Shown piece by piece: positions 1 to 6,411 of a stretch of DNA of 7,014 bases (its first letter is position 1; each line of letters starts with the position of its first letter). The stretch covers positions 1,720-8,733 of the forward strand of contig JAJZIN010000027.1 in assembly GCA_021810575.1 (NCBI GenBank). The letters run 5' to 3'. The notes beneath the pieces were generated by a model. The model was not told the DNA's origin, searched no databases, and saw nothing but the letters and a program-made list of their open reading frames with translations. The stretch comes from Thermoplasmata archaeon. Its GTDB lineage: Archaea > Thermoplasmatota > Thermoplasmata > Thermoplasmatales > Thermoplasmataceae. The translations under genes were made by a program, and so were the position numbers.

Positions 1-327
1 AACTAAAAGTGCACCATCCATAATAGACGAACCGGAAAGCATTGTCGCCATCAGAGTTTCATGGCCAGGAGCATCTACAAAAGAAATAACACGCTCAAGT
101 TTACAATTTTCATTAACTGGTTTATTGGAATAAACTTTTTCTCCATTTTCACATATATACACTGGAGTATCAGCGTATCCCAGCTTTATGGATATCCCTC
201 TCTTTATCTCTTCTGAATGTATATCTGTTTTCTTACCAGTTAATGCCTTTGTAAGTGTACTCTTACCATGATCTACGTGACCTACCATTCCTATATTTAC
301 CACAGGCTGTGGCAACTGATTGCTCAT
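1..327 (-). CDS. eif2g: Translation initiation factor 2 gamma subunit (aIF2-gamma), N-terminal 109 residues, truncated by window edge
   Basis: This is the GTPase subunit of archaeal initiation factor aIF2, which delivers initiator Met-tRNA to the small ribosomal subunit in the cytoplasm. The visible part is the N-terminal half of the G domain. It has the P-loop GHVDHGKST at residues 16-24, the switch 1 stretch [12 protein letters not shown] at about 42-53, and the G3 motif DAPGHE at 85-90 followed by [10 protein letters not shown], which is characteristic of eIF2-gamma rather than EF-Tu or SelB. The insertion between switch 1 and G3, a four-cysteine zinc knuckle in many archaea, keeps only Cys59 and Cys76 here. 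The ATG shares bases with the S6e stop codon (ATGA), so translation is probably coupled and both proteins come from one transcript. The frame stays open to base 1 and the gene continues outside the window. Family assignment is very secure. Confidence 0.96.
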   Translation of the reverse strand, partial: MSNQLPQPVVNIGMVGHVDHGKSTLTKALTGKKTDIHSEEIKRGISIKLGYADTPVYICENGEKVYSNKPVNENCKLERVISFVDAPGHETLMATMLSGSSIMDGALLV

Positions 328-713
328 TCTTTGGTTTCCTCAGGCTTCTCAAGTGGATCTGGTCCATATTGGGTAACAATAAAGTTTAACTGTGAAATAT
401 CTGGTCCCACAATAGCCCCCCTGAAGGTAACTCTCTCCCTTAATCCACTTTTTCCCCTATTCCCTTTACTATAGGTCACAAGTATTCTCTTCTTTCCCTG
501 AATGAAAAGATCAGGCTTCATAGGGAAGCCGTCTATTGAAGAGCCACCAGTTATCTTTAATTTATAACCTGGCATTTCAAAAAATATCCCATCTATTTCC
601 TCTCCTACTCTCCTTCCATTAAGCAGACTAAGGTTCTCAGGTTTAATCTCTTTCTTGTATGTTTTTCCAGTCTTTTTGTCAGCAATGATTGCCAACGAAT
701 TTCCTCCAGCCAT
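324..713 (-). CDS. rps6e: 30S ribosomal protein S6e
   Basis: A structural protein of the archaeal small ribosomal subunit, homologous to the N-terminal part of eukaryotic S6/RPS6. At 129 residues it has the normal archaeal length and lacks the long C-terminal helix of eukaryotic S6. Recognisable segments are [13 protein letters not shown] near the N-terminus, [10 protein letters not shown] at about 33-42, the family signature region [12 protein letters not shown] at about 54-65, and the basic [27 protein letters not shown] segment at about 73-98 that suits rRNA binding. The signature usually has Asp where this protein has the second Ser of GGSS, a minor deviation. A strong Shine-Dalgarno (AAGGAGGA, 722-729) lies eight bases before the ATG and fixes the start. 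The gene is first in an operon with aIF2-gamma, an arrangement common in archaea. The C-terminal tail is acidic and rich in Pro, Glu and Lys. Confidence 0.95.
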   Translation of the reverse strand: MAGGNSLAIIADKKTGKTYKKEIKPENLSLLNGRRVGEEIDGIFFEMPGYKLKITGGSSIDGFPMKPDLFIQGKKRILVTYSKGNRGKSGLRERVTFRGAIVGPDISQLNFIVTQYGPDPLEKPEETKE

Positions 714-721
714 TTAATTAA

Positions 722-729
722 TCCTCCTT
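722..729 (-). promoter_or_regulatory. Shine-Dalgarno site of rps6e
   Basis: Reads AAGGAGGA on the minus strand, eight bases upstream of the S6e ATG. It is a near-perfect anti-SD match. The transporter and synthase genes in this window have none, so the ribosomal-protein transcript must carry a leader. Confidence 0.85.
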
Positions 730-757
730 TCTAAGATTATGGGAAATACTAAAATGG

Positions 758-765
758 CTTATAAA
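758..765 (-). promoter_or_regulatory. Probable TATA box of the rps6e-eif2g operon
   Basis: The minus strand reads TTTATAAG here within ATAAATTTATAAG. An archaeal start site about 25 bases downstream would fall near 736-738. That gives a leader of roughly 23 bases that includes the Shine-Dalgarno at 722-729, so the geometry fits. No transcript data are available. Confidence 0.55.
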
Positions 766-988
766 TTTATCAATTCAAAAATATTCTATCATATTAGAGG
801 CAAATTTTAGTTACCATGTATTACAGAACAATTTAATTCCGTTGCGCCTAAATTTTTAGTTCATGTATCATAGATTTATTTTGGTGAGTCTATTTATGAA
901 TATAGTGGTAAAAAATAAAATTTTATCTATATTTATAAGTATTCAATAATATACGACACACGCAACCCCTAACCTGTTATAATCTCAC

Positions 989-996
989 TATATATA
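989..996 (+). promoter_or_regulatory. Probable TATA box of the MFS transporter gene
   Basis: TATATATA, centred about 25 bases before the ATG at 1018. Archaeal transcription starting at that distance would begin at or within a base or two of the ATG, implying a leaderless mRNA, in keeping with the absence of any Shine-Dalgarno. It also places the upstream in-frame TTG at 1000 outside the expected transcript. Confidence 0.55.
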
Positions 997-1017
997 GAGT
1001 TGAAGTTTTATTTCACC

Positions 1018-2385
1018 ATGGTAGAAAATGACTCGAATCCGGATAATAATATTGCCGGAAGATTGGAAAGGCTGCCATATAGCAGATTTCATGTGAAATT
1101 TGCTCTTATGCTGACGAGCGGAGAGTGGGCAGAGAGTTTAATGCTGCTGGGTAACGGAGCAATCCTTGGTTTGGTTGCAACATACTTTGCAATATCAAGC
1201 ACCTCTGTATTAGCAACCTATGCTTTGCCTGCTTTCTTCTTCGTGGGAGAGTTCTTGGGGTCTATATTTTTTGGTAGACTGGCGGATACCAGGGGAAGAA
1301 GAGCAGTGTTTCTTTATAACCAACTGATTTTTGGGCTTGGTATGATAATAGCCGGTTTCATGGATTCGTGGCAACTCGTTGCAGTCTTTGTACTAATTGG
1401 CGGAATTGGAGTGGGTGGAGAATTCCCACTGGTAGACAGTTATGGAACAGAAATCTTTGTCAGGAAAAGGAGAGGTGCATGGTTGGCTCTCATCTATACT
1501 ATAGCAGTTACAGCTGCTCCTCTTATAATATATATCACAGCTTTGACTGCAGGACTTGGATACTACTCGTTCAGAATTCCACTATGGTTCATGGGAGCTT
1601 CTGGAATAGTGGTCTGGTTAATAAGGTTCAGATTGAAAGAGTCTCCAAGATGGCTTTCTACTCACGGAAAAATGGACGAAGCAAAGAAAGAGATGGATAA
1701 AATCGAGGCTGAGGTTTTAAAAGAAACAAAATTGACAGCTCTTCCTCCAGTTACAGATACAATAGAGGCTCCAGTGCACGTATCTAAGTATAAAGAAATA
1801 TTTGCTCCAGATGTTAGGAATCAGACAATAATGATGGCCATCTTTATGTTTTTCCAATCCGGTATATTCTATGGTTTTACAACCTTTGCACCAGGACTGG
1901 TTTCTGTGAAATATCCTACAAGTGATCCTCTAGGTGCTGCAGCAGTAATTTTCTCTGGATTTTTGGTAGGAAGCGTTTTCAATATATTCATAATTGATAA
2001 GATAGAAAGAAAGTGGGGTATCATACTTTTCGCAGTTCTGGGAGGTATTTTTGGCACATTCTTTGCGGTAATACATGGAATAGATGAGGCAGTGATATTC
2101 GGTTTCCTTACTGCATTCATGTTATGGAACTTCTCGAACTTTATGCACCAGTATAATGCAGAAATATTTCCTACGAGAGTCAGAACAACCGCCGCAGGAT
2201 TTGTTTATTCCATAAGCAGGATTTCAACAACAATACTTGTGCTGTTCATAGCATTCTTTATAGGGGGTCACAACGCCCCCGGAATCTTCACCTTTGTATG
2301 GATATTGGTCATAATTTGTTCACTGGTTCTCATATTACTTGGACCTAAGAGCACGAACAAGTTTGTTGAAGCAATAGCAAAATAA
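1018..2385 (+). CDS. Major facilitator superfamily transporter, sugar/metabolite:H+ symporter type
   Basis: A cytoplasmic-membrane secondary transporter of 455 residues with about 12 hydrophobic helices, probably proton-coupled. The loop between TM2 and TM3 carries the MFS motif A as GRLADTRGRR (about 86-95). TM4 and the following loop read GGIGVGGEFPLVDSYGTE then RKRRGAW (about 127-155), the glycine-rich and RRG pattern of sugar-porter and metabolite:H+ symporter families. The loop after TM6 has RLKESPRWL (about 205-213), equivalent to the PESPRWL motif of sugar porters, followed by a charged, helical central cytoplasmic loop. The substrate cannot be read from sequence; sugars, aromatic acids, di- or tricarboxylates and phosphate are all carried by relatives. 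The frame is open from TTG 1000, but ATG 1018 is preferred because of the TATA box at 989-996. A T-rich stretch follows the stop codon. The neighbouring organic-acid enzymes make an organic acid a possible cargo, but that is inference. Confidence 0.88.
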   Translation: MVENDSNPDNNIAGRLERLPYSRFHVKFALMLTSGEWAESLMLLGNGAILGLVATYFAISSTSVLATYALPAFFFVGEFLGSIFFGRLADTRGRRAVFLYNQLIFGLGMIIAGFMDSWQLVAVFVLIGGIGVGGEFPLVDSYGTEIFVRKRRGAWLALIYTIAVTAAPLIIYITALTAGLGYYSFRIPLWFMGASGIVVWLIRFRLKESPRWLSTHGKMDEAKKEMDKIEAEVLKETKLTALPPVTDTIEAPVHVSKYKEIFAPDVRNQTIMMAIFMFFQSGIFYGFTTFAPGLVSVKYPTSDPLGAAAVIFSGFLVGSVFNIFIIDKIERKWGIILFAVLGGIFGTFFAVIHGIDEAVIFGFLTAFMLWNFSNFMHQYNAEIFPTRVRTTAAGFVYSISRISTTILVLFIAFFIGGHNAPGIFTFVWILVIICSLVLILLGPKSTNKFVEAIAK

Positions 2386-2408
2386 ACTCTCCTAAAATTT
2401 ATAAACAC

Positions 2409-2430
2409 TTTTCATTTTTTATTTCATTCT
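2409..2430 (+). terminator. T-rich probable terminator after the transporter gene
   Basis: A pyrimidine-rich run with a six-T tract about 24 bases after the transporter stop codon. Archaeal termination often uses such T-rich tracts without a hairpin, and no stable inverted repeat is visible. If the TATA-like TTTATAAA at 2398-2405 is active instead, this stretch would be part of a promoter/leader. Confidence 0.35.
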
Positions 2431-2448
2431 AATGTGTTAGGGTATTGA

Positions 2449-2457
2449 TTTAAGTAA
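2449..2457 (+). promoter_or_regulatory. Probable TATA box of the synthase/CoA-transferase operon
   Basis: TTTAAGTAA, centred about 24 bases before the ATG at 2477, the right distance for a leaderless transcript. There is no Shine-Dalgarno before 2477. A better match to the archaeal consensus, TTTATAAA at 2398-2405, would instead give a leader of about 50 bases; both may be used. The core GATTTAAGT (2447-2455) recurs at 6446-6454 before the HTH_10 regulator. Confidence 0.45.
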
Positions 2458-2476
2458 ATATTTCGAATATTTGACT

Positions 2477-3520
2477 ATGATTTCTGATGATTCTCTAAGG
2501 GAAGGTATGCAGGCTCCCGGGATAAGTTTTAGTGTAGATGAAAAGCTTAACCTTGCGAAAAAAATATCTGAATGCGGATTGAAGAGAATACTGGTTTCCT
2601 ATCCATCGGCGCACGAATCAGAGGCTTTAGTTGCATCTGAAATTACAAAGAAGGGATATTTTCAAGAGGTTTATGGACTTGGGAGAGCAATAAAAGAAGA
2701 TATTGATCTCATAGACTCAACTGGAGCCAATATATCTCTTCACTTCCCTTTCAAGTATGATTCTCTAGATGAAATATACAGCAATGTAAAATATGCCCTA
2801 TCACTGGGAAAGAAGGTTGAAGTTGGTATCGTAGATATAACACAGTATAAAACAGATCAACTGGTAAAAATTGTAAAGATTCTATCAGGCCTGGGCGTTG
2901 ATACAATACAACTCCCTGATACCATGGGAAAGGCAACTCCTGGATTAATCAGAAATGTAGTGGGCGAATCCAGAAAGGTTTCAGAATCAAAGATTGAAAT
3001 TCACTGCCACAATGATCGAGGCTTATCTGTGTCTAACGCAATAGCTGGAATAGAAGCAGGGGCAGACATAATTGATACCACATTTCTAGGCCTTGGTGAG
3101 AGAAACGGAATCACTGATACAGGCACGCTGGCAAGATACCTGAAGGAAATCGGTGAGGCAAACGATTTGCAAACTGAAAAGATTGATCGATTGTCAATTG
3201 AGTTTCTGGACATTGTCATAAAGAAAACCGGTGAATATTTTTTCAAAAACAATCTTCCAAATATTGGGAAAAATACCAATACACATACAGCAGGAACTCA
3301 TGCAGCTTTTTCCGATGTATTTGAGGGAAATGACTTTTCCGTGAATGTTTACACAGGAAAATCCATGTTGAAGAAGATTCTTGAGGGAAGAGGAATCGAT
3401 CTGACAAAGGAGGATCTGTCCCTATTGATGAGGAGAGTAAAGGATATTTCAGCCACTCAGGGAAGAGTAATTGGAGCTGATGAAATAATTAAGGAGGCAA
3501 GGGACCTATGTACAGAGTAG
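2477..3520 (+). CDS. DRE-TIM metallolyase of the homocitrate/2-isopropylmalate/citramalate synthase group, lacking the regulatory domain
   Basis: Enzymes of this group condense acetyl-CoA with a 2-oxoacid in a TIM barrel with a divalent metal. The 347-residue protein opens with DDSLREGMQAPG (residues 4-15), containing the catalytic Arg and acidic residue of the D-[ST]-L-R-[DE]-G-x-Q signature. It then has LPDTMGKATP (about 146-155), the metal-binding HCHND (176-180) and GLGERNGIT (about 205-213). GERNGIT resembles homocitrate synthases, and HMG-CoA lyase's GLGGCP cysteine motif is absent. NTHTAGTH (about 268-275) matches the His-bearing linker segment (FTHxxGIH) of synthases. It stops where isopropylmalate synthases begin their roughly 130-residue LeuA dimer domain, so leucine-type feedback inhibition is unlikely. 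The frame opens at TTG 2471 but ATG 2477 suits the promoter better. The stop lies inside the CoA-transferase gene. Which 2-oxoacid is used (2-oxoglutarate, pyruvate, 2-oxoisovalerate, oxaloacetate) is undecided. Confidence 0.85.
   Translation: MISDDSLREGMQAPGISFSVDEKLNLAKKISECGLKRILVSYPSAHESEALVASEITKKGYFQEVYGLGRAIKEDIDLIDSTGANISLHFPFKYDSLDEIYSNVKYALSLGKKVEVGIVDITQYKTDQLVKIVKILSGLGVDTIQLPDTMGKATPGLIRNVVGESRKVSESKIEIHCHNDRGLSVSNAIAGIEAGADIIDTTFLGLGERNGITDTGTLARYLKEIGEANDLQTEKIDRLSIEFLDIVIKKTGEYFFKNNLPNIGKNTNTHTAGTHAAFSDVFEGNDFSVNVYTGKSMLKKILEGRGIDLTKEDLSLLMRRVKDISATQGRVIGADEIIKEARDLCTE
3491..3497 (+). promoter_or_regulatory. Internal Shine-Dalgarno of the CoA-transferase gene
   Basis: AAGGAGG within the last codons of the synthase gene, ten bases before the ATG at 3508. 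It supports that ATG and translation of the second cistron from the shared mRNA. Confidence 0.75.
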
Positions 3521-4623
3521 TTGAACTGGGACATATAGTGGCAGGTCCAACCGCTGGCTTAATTCTTTCCGAAATGGGTTTTGAAGTAATTAAGGTAGAA
3601 AGACCTGGTGTTGGAGACATTGCAAGAAATCTTACTGGAGAGAGTGCTGGTTCATTTCCTTATTACAACAGAAACAAAAGGAGTGTTGTCATAAACACAA
3701 AAGTTCCAGATGGTAGAGAGGCACTTAAGAGATTGATAGACAGCTCTGACATAGTAATAGACAACTTCAGCAGTGATTTTCTTAAGGGTCTAGGACTTGA
3801 TTATCAAAATCTGAAGAAAACAAACCCGGGGTTGATTTATGTATCAATAAGAGGATATGGCAAGGGAAAAAAGGAGGGAAGGAGGTCCCTTGACTACCCA
3901 ATAGAGATAGATTCCGGGATAGCCTATATGAATGGTTTAAAGGACAGGCCAATGAGGGTTGGTGCTTCACTGGTAGATATGTTTTCAGCTTCAATGGCAG
4001 TAATAGGAATTTATGATGCAATTCTTGAGAGGGAAAAAACTGGAAAGGGTAGGAGCATAGACTCTTCATTATTTTCAAATGCAATGTTTATGATAGGTCA
4101 GCACATATCAACATATCAGATAAATCAGAAGGAATTATTACCAATAAACGAGGCAGGTTTCGCATGGGGGATATATGATTTTTTCCCAACCTCAGATAAC
4201 ATGAAGATATTCATTGCAGTTACGACTGATGAGCAATGGAAGAAATTTTGCAATGTATTCGGAATAGGAGAAGATATTTCTAACAGATATGCTACCAACA
4301 GGGACAGATATGAAAACAGGAAAACACTGATTCCATATCTTTCTGAAACAATTTCAAAATACGCCTCAAAGGAGCTTTCTGACTTACTGGATAAGCATCA
4401 AATAGTTTATTCATTCCTAAGAAAACCTTGGAATCTTCTAGATGATGAGGATGCTTTAAAGGGGATGAATAGTGTTACATTCAGGGATAGGGAAATTTTT
4501 CTACCAGCAGTGCCAGTTTCGTCAAACAGGAAAGAACGTGTGCCTGAACTTGGTGAGGATACAGTTGACATACTTTCCAGTCTCGGATTTAGCACTGTGG
4601 AAATCACTAAAATTTCAGGATAG
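3508..4623 (+). CDS. Class III (CaiB/BaiF family) CoA-transferase
   Basis: Family III enzymes move CoA from an acyl-CoA to a carboxylic acid through an aspartyl-CoA intermediate, usually as interlocked homodimers in the cytoplasm. The start VVELGHIVAGPTAGLILSEM then VIKVERPGVGD (residues 4-37), NRNKRSVVIN (54-63), DIVIDNFSSDFLKGLGLDY (81-99), NPGLIYVSIRGYG (106-118) and ERE-TGKGRSID (174-185) follow the family layout. Asp157 in VGASLVDMFSA aligns with the catalytic Asp. At 371 residues it is slightly shorter than the usual 390-430. Two stretches deviate: the GxGxxGP loop after residue 115 is replaced by a basic GKGKKEGRR, and the C-terminal GVPxGPV motif is replaced by HQIVYSFLRKPWNLL. Substrates therefore cannot be transferred from known members such as formyl-CoA, carnitine, citramalate or mesaconate enzymes. 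It overlaps the synthase gene by 13 bases and has its own Shine-Dalgarno, so the two proteins are probably co-produced and may act in sequence. Confidence 0.9.
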   Translation: MYRVVELGHIVAGPTAGLILSEMGFEVIKVERPGVGDIARNLTGESAGSFPYYNRNKRSVVINTKVPDGREALKRLIDSSDIVIDNFSSDFLKGLGLDYQNLKKTNPGLIYVSIRGYGKGKKEGRRSLDYPIEIDSGIAYMNGLKDRPMRVGASLVDMFSASMAVIGIYDAILEREKTGKGRSIDSSLFSNAMFMIGQHISTYQINQKELLPINEAGFAWGIYDFFPTSDNMKIFIAVTTDEQWKKFCNVFGIGEDISNRYATNRDRYENRKTLIPYLSETISKYASKELSDLLDKHQIVYSFLRKPWNLLDDEDALKGMNSVTFRDREIFLPAVPVSSNRKERVPELGEDTVDILSSLGFSTVEITKISG

Positions 4624-4645
4624 TAACATAGAGATCATTTCAATA

Positions 4646-4660
4646 TTTGGTTTCTCCTTA
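4646..4660 (+). terminator. Possible pyrimidine-rich terminator between convergent genes
   Basis: A T/C-rich run 23 bases after the CoA-transferase stop, in the 77-base gap between the two convergent operons. There is no hairpin and no long T tract, so support is weak. For the opposing leuCD transcript no clear terminator is visible in the gap, and its mRNA may run into the CoA-transferase gene antisense. Confidence 0.22.
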
Positions 4661-4700
4661 TTCACATAATGCAATCTAAAACCATTGACCTCTCATATAC

Positions 4701-5189
4701 TCATTCTATAATTTTTCTCGCGTAATTAACCATCCCGCCCGAATCAAGTATTTCCTTCAGAATTCCTTTAGGTGAATCGAATGGCAAAATACCAAGATCA
4801 CCTTTTATTTTGCAATGTTCGAAATCAATATTCACTTTTTCTTCGTTTGAAAATGGAATATTACCTTTATATATTCCCGGGTACAGTCCAACATTGATTG
4901 CGTTCCTGAAAAACAATCTTGAAAAACTTCTGGCAAACACGGCCTGAATCCCAATAGTCTTTAGAAGAACCGGCGCCTGTTCTCTTGAGGAACCAGTACC
5001 AAAGTTTTCCCCAGCAACTATTATATCTCCCTTTGTAACTTTGTTAGAAAAACCATCTATTATTGATTCAAGACAGTGCTCAACCTGCTTCTCTATGGAC
5101 AGATGCAGGTATCCTCCAGGGGCAATATTGTCAGTATCAATATTATCTCCTAATAAAAAAACAGATACCAACTTATTCACCTGGCACAT
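4701..5189 (-). CDS. leuD: 3-isopropylmalate dehydratase-type small subunit (LeuD/homoaconitase family)
   Basis: The swivelling domain of a two-subunit aconitase-superfamily isomerase; with the large subunit it interconverts 2- and 3-hydroxy acids through an unsaturated intermediate. At 162 residues it has the archaeal LeuD length. It begins with GDNIDTDNIAPGGYL (about 14-28) and carries GENFGTGSSREQAP (about 60-73), where most relatives have GxNFGCGSSREHAP. RSFSRLFFRNAINVGL (about 87-102) is typical. The loop after the PGGYL Tyr-Leu, which separates isopropylmalate from homoaconitate enzymes in methanogens, reads YLHL, so the substrate cannot be assigned. The ATG at 5189 lies 17 bases inside the large-subunit gene, with only a weak AAAGGGAT upstream. 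Coupled translation would suit the 1:1 complex. The gene symbol denotes family only; citramalate, isopropylmalate or tricarboxylate substrates are all possible. Confidence 0.9.
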   Translation of the reverse strand: MCQVNKLVSVFLLGDNIDTDNIAPGGYLHLSIEKQVEHCLESIIDGFSNKVTKGDIIVAGENFGTGSSREQAPVLLKTIGIQAVFARSFSRLFFRNAINVGLYPGIYKGNIPFSNEEKVNIDFEHCKIKGDLGILPFDSPKGILKEILDSGGMVNYARKIIE

Positions 5190-6411
5190 GTATATATCCC
5201 TTTACTGCGCTCTCAGCTGAAACGTATGAGTTTGCAAGATATACCTTGCTTGTTGGGTGACCCATTCTCCCCCTGAAATTTCTGTTTATGTTTGTTATGC
5301 ACACCTCATTTTCAGCAAGCACTCCCATATGCAGACCAGCGCACGCCCCGCATGTTGATGGCCCAACTGTTGCTCCCGAATCAATAAATATATCTATCAA
5401 CCCCTCACTTATTGCCTGCTTGAATATTTTCCTTGTTGCCGGGATAATTATCATCTTCACATCTTTTTTAACACGCCTACCCTTCAGGACAGAAGCAGCC
5501 TCCCTCAGGTCACTTATTGTGCCATTAGAGCAATTTCCGATGTATACCTGATTTACCTCGGTTCCCTCCAGTTCTCTCGCATCCGTTACATTTCCGGGTG
5601 AGTATGGCATCGAAATCTGAGGTTCCAGCTCAGAAATATCATACTGTTTTTCTGTATATTCTGAACCAGCATCGCTCTCTGGAAATTCATTACTTTCTAA
5701 AATACTTGAATTCTTTACAATGCACGTTTTAGCTCCTGCTTCAACGGTCATATTTGCAATTGATAGATCATCATCCATGTTAAAAGAAGTATCTTTCTGA
5801 AGATGAAATTCCATGGAAGCATAATTAGCTCCATTCACTCCTATATCTTTTAGAACCATTAAAATCAGGTCTTTTCCAGTAATGTACTTCCCCTTTCTCC
5901 CATATACATTGAGCAGTATAGTTTCGGGCACCTTGAACCACTGTTTTCCCATTGCCAGTAGAGATCCAATGTCAGTAGAACCAAGACCTACTCCCATGGC
6001 ACCAGCTGCACCAGCAGTAACTGTATGTGAATCTGTACCCACAACAAGCATACCTGGTTTTATTATTCCATTTTCAATTAGCAACGTGTGTTCTATGCCT
6101 TCTCCAAATGGAATAGTTTCCCATCCTTCACTTTCTGAAGTTTCATTCATATTTTTTATGTTATTGGAGCTTTCAATATCCTTTGGAGGAAATATATGAT
6201 CATTTACAACAATTACCCTTCCCTTATACCTTGTCTTTCCTCCTGATATCTCCCTGAGAGCTTTAATCGAGGAAGGGCCAAGAACATCATGCATGTAAAC
6301 CAGATCCGGAACTGCCCATACATATTCTCCAGAGTGGGCATCCATTCCTGACTTTTCAGAAAAAATCTTCTCTGCTGCGGTTTTTTGAGTCCTCACGACC
6401 AAAAAATGCAT
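5173..6411 (-). CDS. leuC: 3-isopropylmalate dehydratase-type large subunit (LeuC/homoaconitase family)
   Basis: The iron-sulfur catalytic subunit of an aconitase-superfamily hydro-lyase, cytoplasmic, partner of the small subunit encoded just downstream. Over 412 residues it shows TAAEKIFSEKSG (11-22), the DLVYMHDV segment (36-43), VNDHIFPP (69-76), GTDSHTVTAGAAGAMGVGLGSTD (125-147), and the three cluster ligands Cys294 (GNCSNG), Cys354 and Cys357 (CGACAG). The NRNFRGRMGHP stretch (376-386) and the AESAVKGYI ending are typical. All three [4Fe-4S] cysteines are present, so it should be active. The length matches the archaeal LeuC type (about 420), not the bacterial 470-residue form. The start is uncertain: ATG 6411 is the longest, but GTG 6396 begins closer to the family's usual N-terminus and sits about 25 bases from a TATA-like element. 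It is first in a two-gene operon and divergent from the HTH_10 regulator. Confidence 0.92.
   Translation of the reverse strand: MHFLVVRTQKTAAEKIFSEKSGMDAHSGEYVWAVPDLVYMHDVLGPSSIKALREISGGKTRYKGRVIVVNDHIFPPKDIESSNNIKNMNETSESEGWETIPFGEGIEHTLLIENGIIKPGMLVVGTDSHTVTAGAAGAMGVGLGSTDIGSLLAMGKQWFKVPETILLNVYGRKGKYITGKDLILMVLKDIGVNGANYASMEFHLQKDTSFNMDDDLSIANMTVEAGAKTCIVKNSSILESNEFPESDAGSEYTEKQYDISELEPQISMPYSPGNVTDARELEGTEVNQVYIGNCSNGTISDLREAASVLKGRRVKKDVKMIIIPATRKIFKQAISEGLIDIFIDSGATVGPSTCGACAGLHMGVLAENEVCITNINRNFRGRMGHPTSKVYLANSYVSAESAVKGYIHVPGE

Larger units (their letters stand above)
714..1017. other. Divergent AT-rich intergenic region between rps6e and the transporter gene
   Basis: About 300 bases with no convincing gene. 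The left end holds the rps6e Shine-Dalgarno and TATA box on the minus strand. The right end holds the TATA box of the transporter on the plus strand. The middle (about 790-960) is very AT-rich and includes the 12-base palindrome ATAAAATTTTAT at 915-926, which could be an operator but is also expected by chance at this composition. A 28-codon open frame from the ATG at 863 has no supporting signal and is not called. No tRNA, small RNA or riboswitch fold was recognised. Confidence 0.6.

Noticed and set aside
915..926. Palindrome ATAAAATTTTAT as an operator or terminator
   Set aside because: A-run plus T-run symmetry is expected by chance in sequence this AT-rich, it is not repeated elsewhere in the window, and it has no clear position relative to either promoter.
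863..949. 28-codon plus-strand open frame (begins MYHRFILVSL) in the rps6e/transporter gap
   Set aside because: Very AT-rich, no Shine-Dalgarno or well-placed TATA box, and the composition is what chance gives in this region.
2477..3520. HMG-CoA lyase assignment for the DRE-TIM enzyme
   Set aside because: The GLGGCP cysteine motif of HMG-CoA lyase is absent, and the GLGERNG motif plus the NTHTAGTH segment are those of condensing synthases.
5288..6199. Two plus-strand open frames (5288-5551 and 5882-6199) within the leuC-like gene
   Set aside because: They are antisense shadows of conserved aconitase-family coding sequence, with proline/serine-rich translations and no start signals.
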